From the NCBI RefSeq assembly GCF_000220505.1, contig NZ_AFPJ01000043.1, forward strand, positions 62,001-126,000: DNA of 64,000 nucleotides, written 5' to 3'. Position numbers and translations under genes: made by a program. This stretch comes from Microbulbifer agarilyticus S89. GTDB taxonomy: Bacteria; Pseudomonadota; Gammaproteobacteria; Pseudomonadales; Cellvibrionaceae. How positions within the stretch are numbered: the first letter of the stretch is position 1; each line of letters opens with the position of its first letter. Below the pieces are notes generated by a model. The model was not told the DNA's origin and did not search any database. It worked only from the letters and a program-made list of their open reading frames with translations. Below, piece by piece: positions 35,703 to 45,460 of this stretch.

Positions 35703-37964
35703 ATGCTGCGGCCAGATTGCTGGCGGCAGTTTTTGCTCTTTTGTACCTGTGTATTTGTGCTGACGTTTTCTACGCTGGCCAGCGCACAACTCTCCTCCGT
35801 CAAACCCAAAGAATTTTCCCCGGTTATCCCCGATTTCTCTGCGCTGTCCGCCGATTGGTGGACAGAGTGGCCGGATGTTTCCCAGGAGCAACAGGCGGAG
35901 TGGTTGGTCGAGATCGAAAAGGCCTGGCTGGACTGGAAAAAGACCTTGCCGGAAGAGGCGGCGCTGGATGAACGGGTCCTGCAAATTGACAAGCGTCTCG
36001 AGGGTATCCGCAAAACCTGGCAAAAAAGTGAGAACTTAAAGTCGGTCAAGATCCTGCCGGAAGTGACCTTTCCGGAGTCGCCCACGGTCTTGCAGTGGGC
36101 CGAATCCGACGCGGCCGTGGCGCGCGGGCAGCAGCGTTACCAGGGCGTGCAATTAGAAAAAAGCCAGATGGACGATGGCGTTGCCCATTCACTCTCCCGC
36201 CTGCGGGAAAAGGTAGCGTTACTGCGCGATATTAATCGCAACGATCCAAAATATTTGAGTGCGACGCTGGATGTGTTTTTTGGCCAGATCAATCATCTGC
36301 AGGTGCTGGAAGAGCAGCAGTTGCTGAGGGATCAGCTCGCCCTGTGGGATGAAGAGCTGACCTACGGCCGTGCCCAGCTGGAGCGGATGCTCAAGGAATT
36401 GCGATTCAGCCAAGAAGTTGCCGACCAGCTGGCCTCGGCGCGCACCAAAGAAAAATCCAGCCTGGAGGAGCTGGCGCGCGAACGCAGTGATTCCCGTCAT
36501 ATGGTTTTTGAGAGCGCCGACAGTGAGGTCACGCTCGAGCAACAGATCAGCTTGATGAATTACAGTGTGGAAACACTGGAAAATCGCCTGCAACTGCGCA
36601 AGCAGGAGCTGCTGCTGGCAATGAACAGCGTGCTCGATCCCAATGGCGAGGCGGAGAAGCTCACCATCAGTAAAACGCTGGTGGAGAATGCGGAGAAAGC
36701 CCAAGCGGACCTGGTGCGTCAGCTCAATATGCGTCAGCGGCAGGTGGTGGCCTGGATCGGCGAAGACCCGAAGGCAATGCAGCGCTGGTGGCAGCGCTTC
36801 GAGACAATCAACAGCGCCCTCGGGCATGCCGGCGACCTGATCGATGACGTGAAGCGCTACGAGACGGCGCAGTTGTTTGTGTATCAGCGACAGCAGGGCT
36901 GGTGGCGCACACTCGGCGACCGGCTTGTGCTGCAGCTGCAGCAATTGCGTAGTGGCTGGCGCAATCTGGCGAACTACGAGCTCTTCGCCATCAGCCAGCA
37001 GCCCATCACCCTCAAAGACATCGCGCAGATGATTTTGGTGATTATCGGCGCCTGGGCCACCTCGCGGCTATTGAGCCTGGTGTTGCGGCGCATGCTGAGC
37101 AAGAAGCGCACCAGCGAGCAGGCCGCTTACGCGCTGTGGCGGGTGTTGAATTACTGCATTGTGCTCATCACCATCATCATCCTGCTGACTATGGTGGGGC
37201 TGGATACCTCAAAACTGACCCTGATCGCCGGTGCCCTGTCGGTGGGTATTGGCTTTGGCATGCAGGCCATTTTTTCCAACTTTATCTCCGGGATTATTCT
37301 GCTGTTTGAGCAGCCCCTGCGGGTCGGCGACCTGGTGGAGCTGGAGTCTGGGGTGTTCGGGCGAATTCGCGATATCAATGTGCGCTCCACGCGTATTACC
37401 ACGCGCGACAACGTGGATATCCTGGTGCCCAATTCCGAGTTTGTAACCGGGCGCGTCACCAACCACACCCTGGAAGATCCGGTGCGGCGTATTCACGTGC
37501 TGTTCGGCGTGGCCTACGGCACCGACCCGGAAGAAGTGCGCGAGGCGGCCATGGCGGCGGCGGAGCGGGTACCGGTGACCTTTTCCAACTGGCAACGCAA
37601 AACGGAATTGTGGCTGACTTCCTTCGGTGACAGCTCCCTCGACTTCAAGCTGGTGGTGTGGGTGAACAGCAATGCGGTGTCGTCGCTGGGCGACCTACAT
37701 GCGTTGTATAACCTCGAGCTGCTGCGCGAGTTCAACCAGCGCGGTATCGAGATTCCCTTCCCCCAGCGCGACCTGCATGTGCGCAGTTGGGGTGAAACTG
37801 CTCCGCCTGCGACGCAGGTATCAGATGATAAGACACCCAAGCCCATCGAGCGGCGTGGCACCAGCGGTTCTGAGGACTGGTCCGGCGACGCCGACCAAGG
37901 TTCGCATGGGGGTTCAAATGACGGTGCAGGCGGGGATGGCGGCGACGGTGGTGATGGCCCCTGA
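35703..37964 (+). CDS. MscS-family mechanosensitive channel, large
   Basis: 753 residues. Signal peptide, then a large periplasmic alpha-helical/coiled-coil region (about 40-430) and membrane helices, finishing in the MscS core: GALSVGIGFGMQAIFSNFISGIILLFEQPLRVGDLVEL (pore-lining helix), VLVPNSEFVTGRVTNHT and RIHVLFGVAYG. This is the MscK/YbiO-like layout. C-terminal tail is Gly/Asp-rich. Releases solutes on hypo-osmotic shock. ATG at 35703 with AAGGG upstream; ATG 35667 also possible. Confidence 0.88.
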   Translation: MLRPDCWRQFLLFCTCVFVLTFSTLASAQLSSVKPKEFSPVIPDFSALSADWWTEWPDVSQEQQAEWLVEIEKAWLDWKKTLPEEAALDERVLQIDKRLEGIRKTWQKSENLKSVKILPEVTFPESPTVLQWAESDAAVARGQQRYQGVQLEKSQMDDGVAHSLSRLREKVALLRDINRNDPKYLSATLDVFFGQINHLQVLEEQQLLRDQLALWDEELTYGRAQLERMLKELRFSQEVADQLASARTKEKSSLEELARERSDSRHMVFESADSEVTLEQQISLMNYSVETLENRLQLRKQELLLAMNSVLDPNGEAEKLTISKTLVENAEKAQADLVRQLNMRQRQVVAWIGEDPKAMQRWWQRFETINSALGHAGDLIDDVKRYETAQLFVYQRQQGWWRTLGDRLVLQLQQLRSGWRNLANYELFAISQQPITLKDIAQMILVIIGAWATSRLLSLVLRRMLSKKRTSEQAAYALWRVLNYCIVLITIIILLTMVGLDTSKLTLIAGALSVGIGFGMQAIFSNFISGIILLFEQPLRVGDLVELESGVFGRIRDINVRSTRITTRDNVDILVPNSEFVTGRVTNHTLEDPVRRIHVLFGVAYGTDPEEVREAAMAAAERVPVTFSNWQRKTELWLTSFGDSSLDFKLVVWVNSNAVSSLGDLHALYNLELLREFNQRGIEIPFPQRDLHVRSWGETAPPATQVSDDKTPKPIERRGTSGSEDWSGDADQGSHGGSNDGAGGDGGDGGDGP

Positions 37965-38147
37965 CGCCTGAGTCAGCCTGGCCGTCCGCAACTCACCGCA
38001 TTTCGTCGCAATTCGCTGGCACTGGCCGCAACGGCCGTAAAAAGCTGCCGAAAAGGCCCGCAAGGGGGCTGGTCTTATTTTGCCACCCCTGTATTCTGGA
38101 AAGCCTGAACATTTTCCAATCAACGCCAAACCTGTAGCGAACCCACC

Positions 38148-39560
38148 TTGCTGATTATCCCCATCCAGAACAAACCCGACTGGCGCCGGCCACCCCTGGT
38201 GTGTTTTGCGCTGATCCTGGCGAACCTGCTGGTGTATGTGTTGTACCAGAGCGGCGATGAGGCGCGCTGGCAGGCGGCCGAGGAATATTACTTCTCCAGT
38301 ACGCTGCCGGAGCAGGATGAAGCGCGTTTCTATGAGTTTGTGGATACCGAAAAGCCCGAGTGGCGCACCATCGCCCAGGGCGCCGGGGAAGACTTCATGT
38401 ACGAGCAGCTGTTGTGGAGCCGCGAGTTCCACGACTGGCTGATTCCACAACTGGAGCAGGAGGGCGAGGACACCCAGCAGTGGCTGGCCCAGCGCCAGGA
38501 GTTCGCCCAGCTGCGCGACAGCCTGTCCAGTTTTGCCTACGGCCTGACCCCGGCGGATCCCACCCTGAAAGGCCTGTTCGGGCATATGTTCCTGCATGGT
38601 GGCTGGGACCATTTGCTGGGGAATATGGTGTTCCTGTTGCTGTTTGGCCTGTCGGTTGAGCTGGCCCTGGGGGCTGCCTGGTTCCTCGGCCTGTACCTGC
38701 TCGGCGGGCTGGCCGCCGCAGGCCTGCACATGGGGGTGGAAGCGGGTAGCCTGATGCCGATGATCGGTGCCTCCGGCGCGGTATCTGCGGTAATGGGAAT
38801 GTTTGTCGCCGTCTACGGGATCCGGCGACTGCGCTTCTTCTACACCCTCGGCTTTGCCTTTGGCGAATTTTCGGCACCGGCGCTGATGGTGCTGCCATTG
38901 TGGTTGGGCAAAGAAGTATTCGGTTACTTCTTCGGTAGTGAAAACATTGCCTACTGGGCGCACTTTGGCGGCCTGGTGGCCGGCTTCGTGTGCACCATGG
39001 CGCTGATCCGGGTGCGCCCCAGTCGCGACATCCATGTGGAGGAGGACCTTCCGCCCACGCCGGAGCAGCTGGCCCTGGCGCGCATCGAATCCCTGCAGAA
39101 CCATGGCAAGTTACTGGAAGCGGGGCAGGCGGCCAGCAGTGCGCTCAAACAGCATCCGGAGTCACTGCCGCTGATTGAAAAGTCCATCGAGCTGACCGGT
39201 CTTGCGCCGGAGAGTGAGGCCCATCACCGGGCCTGGCTCGCCCTGTTTGCCCTCGCCAAGTTGCCGCAACAGGACTTTGCGCACATTGCTGCCGGAGTCG
39301 AAACCTACCGGCAAAAAGTGCAGGAGCCGCGCGCGCTGACACCGCGGGTGTGCCTGATCCTCGCGCAACGGGCGGCGCGCGAAAAACACTGGGCTCTGGT
39401 TGAGGTGCTGCTGAAACGCTTGCAGCAAAAGCAGCAGCGCCACCCATTGATGGCGCGCCTGGCCAACGGCGTGGTGGACCACTACCGTCGGAGTGGCGAT
39501 GAGGAGCGCGCGCGGCAGGCGCGGGACTTTGCCCGCACTTTGCAGCCCAGCGCAGTTTAG
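38148..39560 (+). CDS. Rhomboid-family intramembrane protease with C-terminal TPR-like region
   Basis: 470 residues. The rhomboid core has the conserved GHMFLHGGWDHLLGNMVFLLLFG (His, Asn), the catalytic GASGAVSAVMG (Ser) and AHFGGLVAG (catalytic His). It is followed by about 170 residues of helical repeats, not found in short GlpG enzymes. Start is TTG at 38148 with a weak ribosome site, so the N-terminus is uncertain. Its stop codon overlaps the opposite-strand stop of the B-box gene. It would cleave single-span membrane proteins. Confidence 0.82.
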   Translation: MLIIPIQNKPDWRRPPLVCFALILANLLVYVLYQSGDEARWQAAEEYYFSSTLPEQDEARFYEFVDTEKPEWRTIAQGAGEDFMYEQLLWSREFHDWLIPQLEQEGEDTQQWLAQRQEFAQLRDSLSSFAYGLTPADPTLKGLFGHMFLHGGWDHLLGNMVFLLLFGLSVELALGAAWFLGLYLLGGLAAAGLHMGVEAGSLMPMIGASGAVSAVMGMFVAVYGIRRLRFFYTLGFAFGEFSAPALMVLPLWLGKEVFGYFFGSENIAYWAHFGGLVAGFVCTMALIRVRPSRDIHVEEDLPPTPEQLALARIESLQNHGKLLEAGQAASSALKQHPESLPLIEKSIELTGLAPESEAHHRAWLALFALAKLPQQDFAHIAAGVETYRQKVQEPRALTPRVCLILAQRAAREKHWALVEVLLKRLQQKQQRHPLMARLANGVVDHYRRSGDEERARQARDFARTLQPSAV

Positions 39561-41002
39561 GCGGGCTGGGCGCTATTCCTGTTCTGCTGCTCCGCGGCGA
39601 GAATGGATTCCAGCTGCTCTACCTCCCCGAGCACTGCGCTTTTCGGAAATTTGCTGCGCACAAACGCCAGCAGCTTGCGGCTGTTGTCGGTGCGGTTAAA
39701 TCCATCCATATAAATCTTTGCCAGTAGCAGATAGGCGCTGTCCAGCCGGGTGTAGTGCGGGTCTTCCTTGTGCAGGTTGTTGACCAGTGCCAGCGCTGGC
39801 TTGAACTGACGCTGGCGATACAGCGCCTCGGCAATCTGGTGGCGTAGCAGCGACTTGTCGATGGCCGGTGTGTCGTGGGACTGTGCGGTAGCCATATACA
39901 GCTCTGCGGCCTTGTGTGGCTGGTTCATGCTGATAAAGCGTTCCAGTAGGTGCGGGCCAAGCTCGCGCAGCGCTTTTTTGTCGTCGGTAGCCAGCAGCAG
40001 ACGATAGTAGCGCTCGTTCAGGACCACATCGTTGGGCTGCTGGCGCAAACAGCCCACCAGCGTTTTGCGTGCTTCTTCGTGGCGTCCTTCGCGCAGCAAT
40101 ATACTGGAGTCCGCCAGGGCTTTGCGGCGCTCGAACTCGCGCTCTTCGAGAAATTCCTCGGCGTCCACCTGTGAAGCAACGCCCAGCTTTTGCTGCTTGG
40201 TCAGGCAGATATAGCCCATCATGGCACTGGTAACGATGGAGAAATAGCTGGTGACAAATGCCAGTAACGGCAACAGCATCCACACCGGCAGCTTGTCCTC
40301 GACCACCGGTAGCAAAAAAGTAGGGGCAGCGGAAACCGCGCTGGTGGACAGCCACAGCAGCCAGTAGGGCCAGCCAATAATCAGGGTGAAATGCAGCAGC
40401 TTGAGCGGGTTCACTGCCGCGCGCATGCTGTGCTCCAGCGCCAGCACAATCATGGCTGCCGGCCCCAGTAACGACAGCACAATGGAATATACCTGCGCAG
40501 CGCCTACCCCAAAGGTGGTCGCAACCAATGCGCCGCCGCCACCGGCGACCAGAATCATACCGATGACCCGCGCAAACACCGCGGCACTACGCCCATCCTG
40601 GGCGTCGCCAAAGGTGGGCGCCTGCAAATCGCCACTGGCCAGCTTTTCGATCACCAGCAGGTTGTAGCGCAAGACCACAGCCAGCATCGCCACCAAAATA
40701 AAGATAGAAAGTATGCCCATCCCGGTGATGGCCAGGGCGGCCACCGCGCAGATCGCAGAGACGGTTAACGGCCCCGCGTTAAGTGCATAGCGAAAATAGA
40801 ACGGGGCCATCTGCCAGAACGGTTTGGCCTTGTTGCTCGCACCCACATTTTGCAGCCGGTTATTACACAGAATGCATTTGGGGGTGGATCGATAATAGTT
40901 ATCCACAGAGCCGGGAACACAGTCGCCGCAGTATTCCTTACTGCAGCCGCTGCACTGCCAGATGGCATCGGCATTCGAGTGGTAGTGGCAGGCATTGCCC
41001 AT
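39557..41002 (-). CDS. B-box zinc finger / membrane / TPR protein, unknown function
   Basis: 481 residues. Cys/His spacing ACHYHSNADAIWQCSGCSKEYCGDC then CILC near residue 45 fits a B-box-like zinc finger, unusual for bacteria. Several membrane helices follow (about 75-275) and a C-terminal helical repeat domain (KALADSSILLREGRHEEARKTLVGCLRQQPND). Convergent with the rhomboid gene; the stops overlap as TTAG (39557-39560). A link between the pair is suggested by position and shared repeat type but is not shown. Confidence 0.78.
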   Translation of the reverse strand: MGNACHYHSNADAIWQCSGCSKEYCGDCVPGSVDNYYRSTPKCILCNNRLQNVGASNKAKPFWQMAPFYFRYALNAGPLTVSAICAVAALAITGMGILSIFILVAMLAVVLRYNLLVIEKLASGDLQAPTFGDAQDGRSAAVFARVIGMILVAGGGGALVATTFGVGAAQVYSIVLSLLGPAAMIVLALEHSMRAAVNPLKLLHFTLIIGWPYWLLWLSTSAVSAAPTFLLPVVEDKLPVWMLLPLLAFVTSYFSIVTSAMMGYICLTKQQKLGVASQVDAEEFLEEREFERRKALADSSILLREGRHEEARKTLVGCLRQQPNDVVLNERYYRLLLATDDKKALRELGPHLLERFISMNQPHKAAELYMATAQSHDTPAIDKSLLRHQIAEALYRQRQFKPALALVNNLHKEDPHYTRLDSAYLLLAKIYMDGFNRTDNSRKLLAFVRSKFPKSAVLGEVEQLESILAAEQQNRNSAQPA

Positions 41003-41194
41003 GGTCTACATCCTTGTTGTTATTGTGCTTCGTTACTGCGCAGTCGGTCGCGCGCACTCCCCAGTGTATCGGCTCTGTCCCGGGCGGCGCAATCTACCCC
41101 CCCTTGCAGGCTGCTAGACTGACCCAATATTGTACGGAGTGACAATTCACTCTGGCGCAGTTGCGCAGAACATTACTGAATAAATGAGGTTCAG

Positions 41195-42484
41195 ATGAGC
41201 AAAGCGATGCAAGTACGGTTGGAATCCTCCGCGGCAGCGGAGCACTGGGGCAAAAATGCCCTGTTGAGTTTCGCCGATACAGAAGCGCGCATTCACGCTA
41301 CCGACGCCATGGGCGGTCCGCTGGTCGCCACCCAGCGCGCGGCGCGCCGTCTCGATGGCATGGGTGTTACGGACATTAGCCTGCTTGGCGACAACTGGGA
41401 TCTGGAAAGCCGCTGGGCCTTCTGGGCCGGCTACTACAACCCGAACCGCGACAGCAGCGTGGACTGGGGTAATGCGAAGGGCGATGAACTGGCGGAACTC
41501 GAAGCGCGCAAGGCCGCGGCCTTGTGGGTGCGCGAAATTACCAATGGCTCACCGGAAGATGTCTCCCCGCGCACCCTCGCCGAGAGCGCCGCAGAGATGC
41601 TGCAAAAGCTTGCGCCCGATGCAGTGAGCTTCCGCATTGTGGAAGGCGATGCGCTGCGCGATGCAGGCTATATGGGAATTTACAATGTGGGCCGCGGCAG
41701 CGTGCGCGGCGGTGCCATGCTGCAGCTCGATTACAACCCCACGGGTAGCGACGATAGCGATGTGGATATTTGCCTGGTGGGCAAGGGCATCACCTTTGAC
41801 TCCGGTGGTTACAGCATCAAGCCATCCGCCGGTATGGCGCATATGAAGTCTGACATGGGCGGTGCGGCGATGGTGGCCGGAGGTCTGGCATTGGCCATTG
41901 CACGGGGTTTGCAGAAGCGTGTGAAGCTGTATCTATGCTGCGCGGAAAACCTGATTTCTGGCCATGCGTTCAAACTGGGTGATGTTATCCGCTACAAAAA
42001 TGGCGTAACTGCAGAAATTCTGAATACCGATGCGGAGGGGCGCCTGGTGCTGGCGGATGGTCTTTTAGAGGCGAGCGAACAGAACCCGCGCTACATCCTC
42101 GATGCGGCCACACTGACCGGTGCGGCAAAAATGGCCGTCGGACGGGACTACAATTCGGTGCTGAGCCTGGAAGACGATATGGCGGACAAGGTGTTGCGTG
42201 CGGCCAAGTCCGAACACGAAAAAGCCTGGCGCCTGCCGCTGGAAAAATTCCACCTGGAGCAGATCCCTTCCGGCTTTGCGGAGATTGCCAATATCGGCCG
42301 CGAGGGCACCCCCGGTGCGTCCACCGCTGCGGCCTTCCTGGCAAAATTTGTGCGCGATGAAGGTCGCGGCTGGGTGCATATGGACCTATCCGGCTCTTAT
42401 TTGCCCGCACCGAATGACCAGTGGGCACAGGGTGCCAAGGGGCATGGTTTCCGCACCATTGCCCGTTTCTTGCAGGATAACTAA
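41195..42484 (+). CDS. M17 leucyl aminopeptidase family protein (PepB-type)
   Basis: 429 residues. The C-terminal catalytic domain has VGKGITFDSGGYSIKPSAGMAHMKSDMGGAA (metal ligands Lys, Asp) and NTDAEGRLVLADGL (the signature of M17). The N-terminal domain is shorter than in PepA, as in PepB. It forms hexamers, removes N-terminal residues and is metal-dependent, in the cytoplasm. The ATG at 41195 follows GAGGTTC. A 65-codon gene follows 14 nt later. Confidence 0.93.
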   Translation: MSKAMQVRLESSAAAEHWGKNALLSFADTEARIHATDAMGGPLVATQRAARRLDGMGVTDISLLGDNWDLESRWAFWAGYYNPNRDSSVDWGNAKGDELAELEARKAAALWVREITNGSPEDVSPRTLAESAAEMLQKLAPDAVSFRIVEGDALRDAGYMGIYNVGRGSVRGGAMLQLDYNPTGSDDSDVDICLVGKGITFDSGGYSIKPSAGMAHMKSDMGGAAMVAGGLALAIARGLQKRVKLYLCCAENLISGHAFKLGDVIRYKNGVTAEILNTDAEGRLVLADGLLEASEQNPRYILDAATLTGAAKMAVGRDYNSVLSLEDDMADKVLRAAKSEHEKAWRLPLEKFHLEQIPSGFAEIANIGREGTPGASTAAAFLAKFVRDEGRGWVHMDLSGSYLPAPNDQWAQGAKGHGFRTIARFLQDN

Positions 42485-42498
42485 CAGGAACCAACGCT

Positions 42499-42696
42499 AT
42501 GGAAGAGTATCAAGTCATGATCCAGTCACGGGAGTGGCTGGTGGGCTGGGGAACGCTCTCCCTGATCAACGCGGGTCTGGCCCAGGGTAAAAACCGCAGT
42601 GGCCTGATCTGGTGGATCTTGAGTTTGATCTTCGGGCCACTCGCAACATTGGTACTGGTTTTACTGAGCAAAGCGCCGGCAAAACCGCTCGACTAA
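42499..42696 (+). CDS. Small membrane protein of unknown function
   Basis: 65 residues with two hydrophobic stretches (about 15-28 and 38-58) separated by a basic loop GKNRSG. Preceded by AGGAACC, 15 nt after the aminopeptidase stop. Conserved style but no family recognised; co-transcribed with the aminopeptidase gene. Confidence 0.6.
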   Translation: MEEYQVMIQSREWLVGWGTLSLINAGLAQGKNRSGLIWWILSLIFGPLATLVLVLLSKAPAKPLD

Positions 42697-43164
42697 CCCT
42701 CACCGGTGTGTTGGTGAACGCATGTGCGCCGGTGAATCTCGATGACCCGGCGCAACTCTTTCCGCGGCCTCTCTCCGCTGCCTCTTTCCGTTGCCTCTCC
42801 CTGCTGCCTCTCCCCGCAACCGCTTTGCCGGGTAAATCCGGTCAGTCCCTCGCTAAATATCCGGCAAGCTTTGGTCAGGCCAAACTGGCTTGCCTTGGTT
42901 GAGGTCGTCAAATTCCTTCTGCTAGAATCCCGCCAAATTTTTTAGCCGAGCCGCCAATTTGGGGTACCGCGTGCTTACCTCGGAGCCTGGTCAGGTGCTC
43001 CGCTGCCGCAAGTGTCAGCATAAGGTCAGGCCGGGCTGGCTGCTGTGCGGTGAGGTGGGATGACCATTGGAGCTACTCGAGTCTGATTTTGCTGCCGCGG
43101 TGGTCAGATAGGTGTGGCGAAGCAGAGCATAATGGCGGATGTCGTAGATAGGGGAGTTTGGGGA
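42697..43164. other. Intergenic region with a 13-nt tandem repeat
   Basis: No gene. At 42764-42815 a pyrimidine-rich 13-nt unit of type GCTGCCTCTCTCC is repeated four times imperfectly. The rest shows no further structure except the promoter of the GntR gene. Confidence 0.6.
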
Positions 43165-43902
43165 ATGCGGGGCGCGAGACTTTATCAACAGGTGGCGGAA
43201 AAACTGGCGGCCGCTATCGACGCGGGGGATTATCCGGCTGGTACCCGTCTTCCCGCGGAGCGCAAATTGGCCGAGCGATTTGAGGTCAGCCGTCCGACCG
43301 TGCGCGAGGCAATCATTGCCCTTGAGCTTGGCGGTTACGTCGAAGTGAAGGGTGGCTCCGGTGTCTACGTGACCGATGCACGCCCCGGCGGCTTTTCCGG
43401 CGGTGAAAACGATATCGGTGCTTTTGAAGTATTGCAGGCGCGCATGATGTTTGAGGGTGAGGCCGCGGGCCTTGCCGCGCGCGAGATGTCCGATGGTGAA
43501 ATCGCGCAACTCGAAGTGCTGCTCGACGAGATGATTGCGGAGAACGCTGCCGAGTCCGGCGCCGAAATCGCGGACGAAAAATTCCACTTACATATTGCCC
43601 GCTGTACCCACAACGATGCTGTGGTTTCCGTGTGTGAACACCTGTGGAAGCTGCGCAACAGCTCCTCTATTTCCGTGCGCATTCTGGAGCGCGCACGTCA
43701 GGCCGGCAGCAAACCGCGCATTGAAGAACACCGTCGTATCTTGCAGGCGATTAAGGCACGCGACCCGGAAGCCGCGCGCAATGCGATGCGCGATCATTTG
43801 CAGCGCGTAGTCCAGCAGTTGCTGGATGCTACCGAAGCGGAAGCACTGGAACAGGCCCGGCGCGAAATGAGTGCCGCTCGCCAGCGTTTCGCACTGCCCT
43901 GA
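43165..43902 (+). CDS. FCD-family GntR regulator (KdgR/UxuR-like)
   Basis: 245 residues. GntR winged helix (RLPAERKLAERFEVSRPTVREAIIALE) and an all-helical FCD domain with the metal-binding pattern DEKFH..EEHRRIL..AMRDHLQ. Family members at uronate loci repress uxu/kdg genes and are released by fructuronate or similar. It flanks the uronate catabolic block, convergent with the UxuB gene. ATG at 43165 has GGGGAG upstream; in-frame GTG 43114 and ATG 43132 are less likely. Its target sites are probably the TGG-N5-CCA boxes at 51304 and 56173-56211. Confidence 0.88.
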   Translation: MRGARLYQQVAEKLAAAIDAGDYPAGTRLPAERKLAERFEVSRPTVREAIIALELGGYVEVKGGSGVYVTDARPGGFSGGENDIGAFEVLQARMMFEGEAAGLAAREMSDGEIAQLEVLLDEMIAENAAESGAEIADEKFHLHIARCTHNDAVVSVCEHLWKLRNSSSISVRILERARQAGSKPRIEEHRRILQAIKARDPEAARNAMRDHLQRVVQQLLDATEAEALEQARREMSAARQRFALP

Positions 43903-43922
43903 TGGGTACCTATCCCGGTCGA

Positions 43923-45425
43923 TTAGCCCGGGGTAACGGCTTCCGCTTGTACCTGTTGGGCGCAAGCCAGAGTACCGTCTACATCCAGCGCATTAAGCCA
44001 ATGGGTGATCGACGCATGTAAGCGTGCGCTGTGTTTGAGGTCTTTACCGAAGACTGGGGCAAATTCGAGGAATGCCTTAACTACCGCTGCATTACCCGCC
44101 GGTTTAAATTGATCCCAAATTTCTTTTAGCTCTTGCGCCAGCGGGTCGGAGACCTCGATGGCATTGCCTTGTTCATCCACCGCAGAAACGTAGCGAAACC
44201 AGTTGGCCAGCGTGAAGCTGATGGCCGAGATCGGTCCCTTCCTGTCCAGCTGGTAGCGCAGGGTACCCAACCAGCGCTGGGGGATTTTCTGGGAGCCATC
44301 CATGGCAATTTGCCAGGTGCGGTGGTGCAGGGCGCGGTTTTCAAAACGCTGGATAAGCTGGGCCTGGTAAGCGGCGATATCGAAGGTGGGCGGTACGGCG
44401 ATGCCGGGTGCCACTTCCTGCTGCATAAAATACTCGACGAGTTTTTTAAATGCCGGTTGTGCCATTGCATCGGCCACGGTTTCGCAGCCCGCCAGGTAAC
44501 CACTGTAGGCAAGCAGTGAGTGGCTGCCATTTAGCAGGCGCAACTTGATCAACTCATAAATTTCCACATCCTTGACGAACATGGCACCGGCCTTGTCCCA
44601 GTCGGGGCGCCCAAGCAGGAAATCATCTTCTACCACCCACTGTGCGAACGGCTCGGTAATCACTGCGGCTTCATCGCGCACGCCTAACAGGTCTTCCACC
44701 GCGTCGCGGTCGGCGTCGGTGGTGGCGGGCACAATTCGGTCGACCATGGTGGCCGGGGTAGTTGTGTTGCCAGCGATCCACTGTGCGAGTTCGCCGTCTA
44801 GCTGCTCGGCAAACTGCGCCAACACCCGGCCTAGTAGTTTGCCATTGGATGGCAGGTTATCGCAGGAGAGTACGGTAAAGCCCGGTAAGCCACGGGCTTT
44901 GCGCAGTGCCAGCGCGCCGACGATATAGCCCAAAGCCGACTTTGGTGACTGCGGGTTTTGCAGGTCGTGAATAATATCCGGGTGCTGCAGGTTCAGGTTA
45001 CCGCTGGCGGGGTCGTGGCAGTAGCCTTTTTCGGTAATGGTCAGGGAAACAATACGCACACTTTCCTGGGCCATTGCTGCGAGCAGCTGTTGCGGGTCTT
45101 CCGGGCCCACCAGTACCTCGCGAACCGCGCCGATAACCTGTGCTTTTGCGGCACCGTTTGACTGCTCTACCACAGTGTAGAGTCCATCCTGAGGTGCCAG
45201 CTGGTCGCGCACGCTGCCCGAGCGCAGGCTGGCACCCAGGATTCCCCAGTCGTGTTCGCCCGCGGTAATCCGCTGCTCGGTAAACCAGGCCTGATGCGCT
45301 CGATGGAAAGCGCCGATACCCAGGTGCACGATGCCGGTGGCAATAGCATCGCGGTTATACGCTGGCTTGATTACCTCGGCGGGGAGGGACTCAAGGGCGT
45401 GCTGATTCAGTCTGTGCATGTTCAT
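43923..45425 (-). CDS. uxuB: Fructuronate reductase (mannitol dehydrogenase family)
   Basis: 500 residues. GIVHLGIGAFHRAHQA is the NAD-binding signature of the long-chain mannitol dehydrogenase family, with SCDNLPSNG (Asn) and LIKLRLLNGSHSLLAY (Lys-x4-Asn-x2-His), matching the catalytic set of this family. Reduces D-fructuronate to D-mannonate with NADH. It immediately follows uxaC (37-nt overlap region), which makes the fructuronate. ATG at 45425. Last gene of a long minus-strand operon. Confidence 0.93.
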   Translation of the reverse strand: MNMHRLNQHALESLPAEVIKPAYNRDAIATGIVHLGIGAFHRAHQAWFTEQRITAGEHDWGILGASLRSGSVRDQLAPQDGLYTVVEQSNGAAKAQVIGAVREVLVGPEDPQQLLAAMAQESVRIVSLTITEKGYCHDPASGNLNLQHPDIIHDLQNPQSPKSALGYIVGALALRKARGLPGFTVLSCDNLPSNGKLLGRVLAQFAEQLDGELAQWIAGNTTTPATMVDRIVPATTDADRDAVEDLLGVRDEAAVITEPFAQWVVEDDFLLGRPDWDKAGAMFVKDVEIYELIKLRLLNGSHSLLAYSGYLAGCETVADAMAQPAFKKLVEYFMQQEVAPGIAVPPTFDIAAYQAQLIQRFENRALHHRTWQIAMDGSQKIPQRWLGTLRYQLDRKGPISAISFTLANWFRYVSAVDEQGNAIEVSDPLAQELKEIWDQFKPAGNAAVVKAFLEFAPVFGKDLKHSARLHASITHWLNALDVDGTLACAQQVQAEAVTPG

Positions 45426-45460
45426 AGTGCTCGGCTCATCACTTGTTCCTCGGTATCCCG

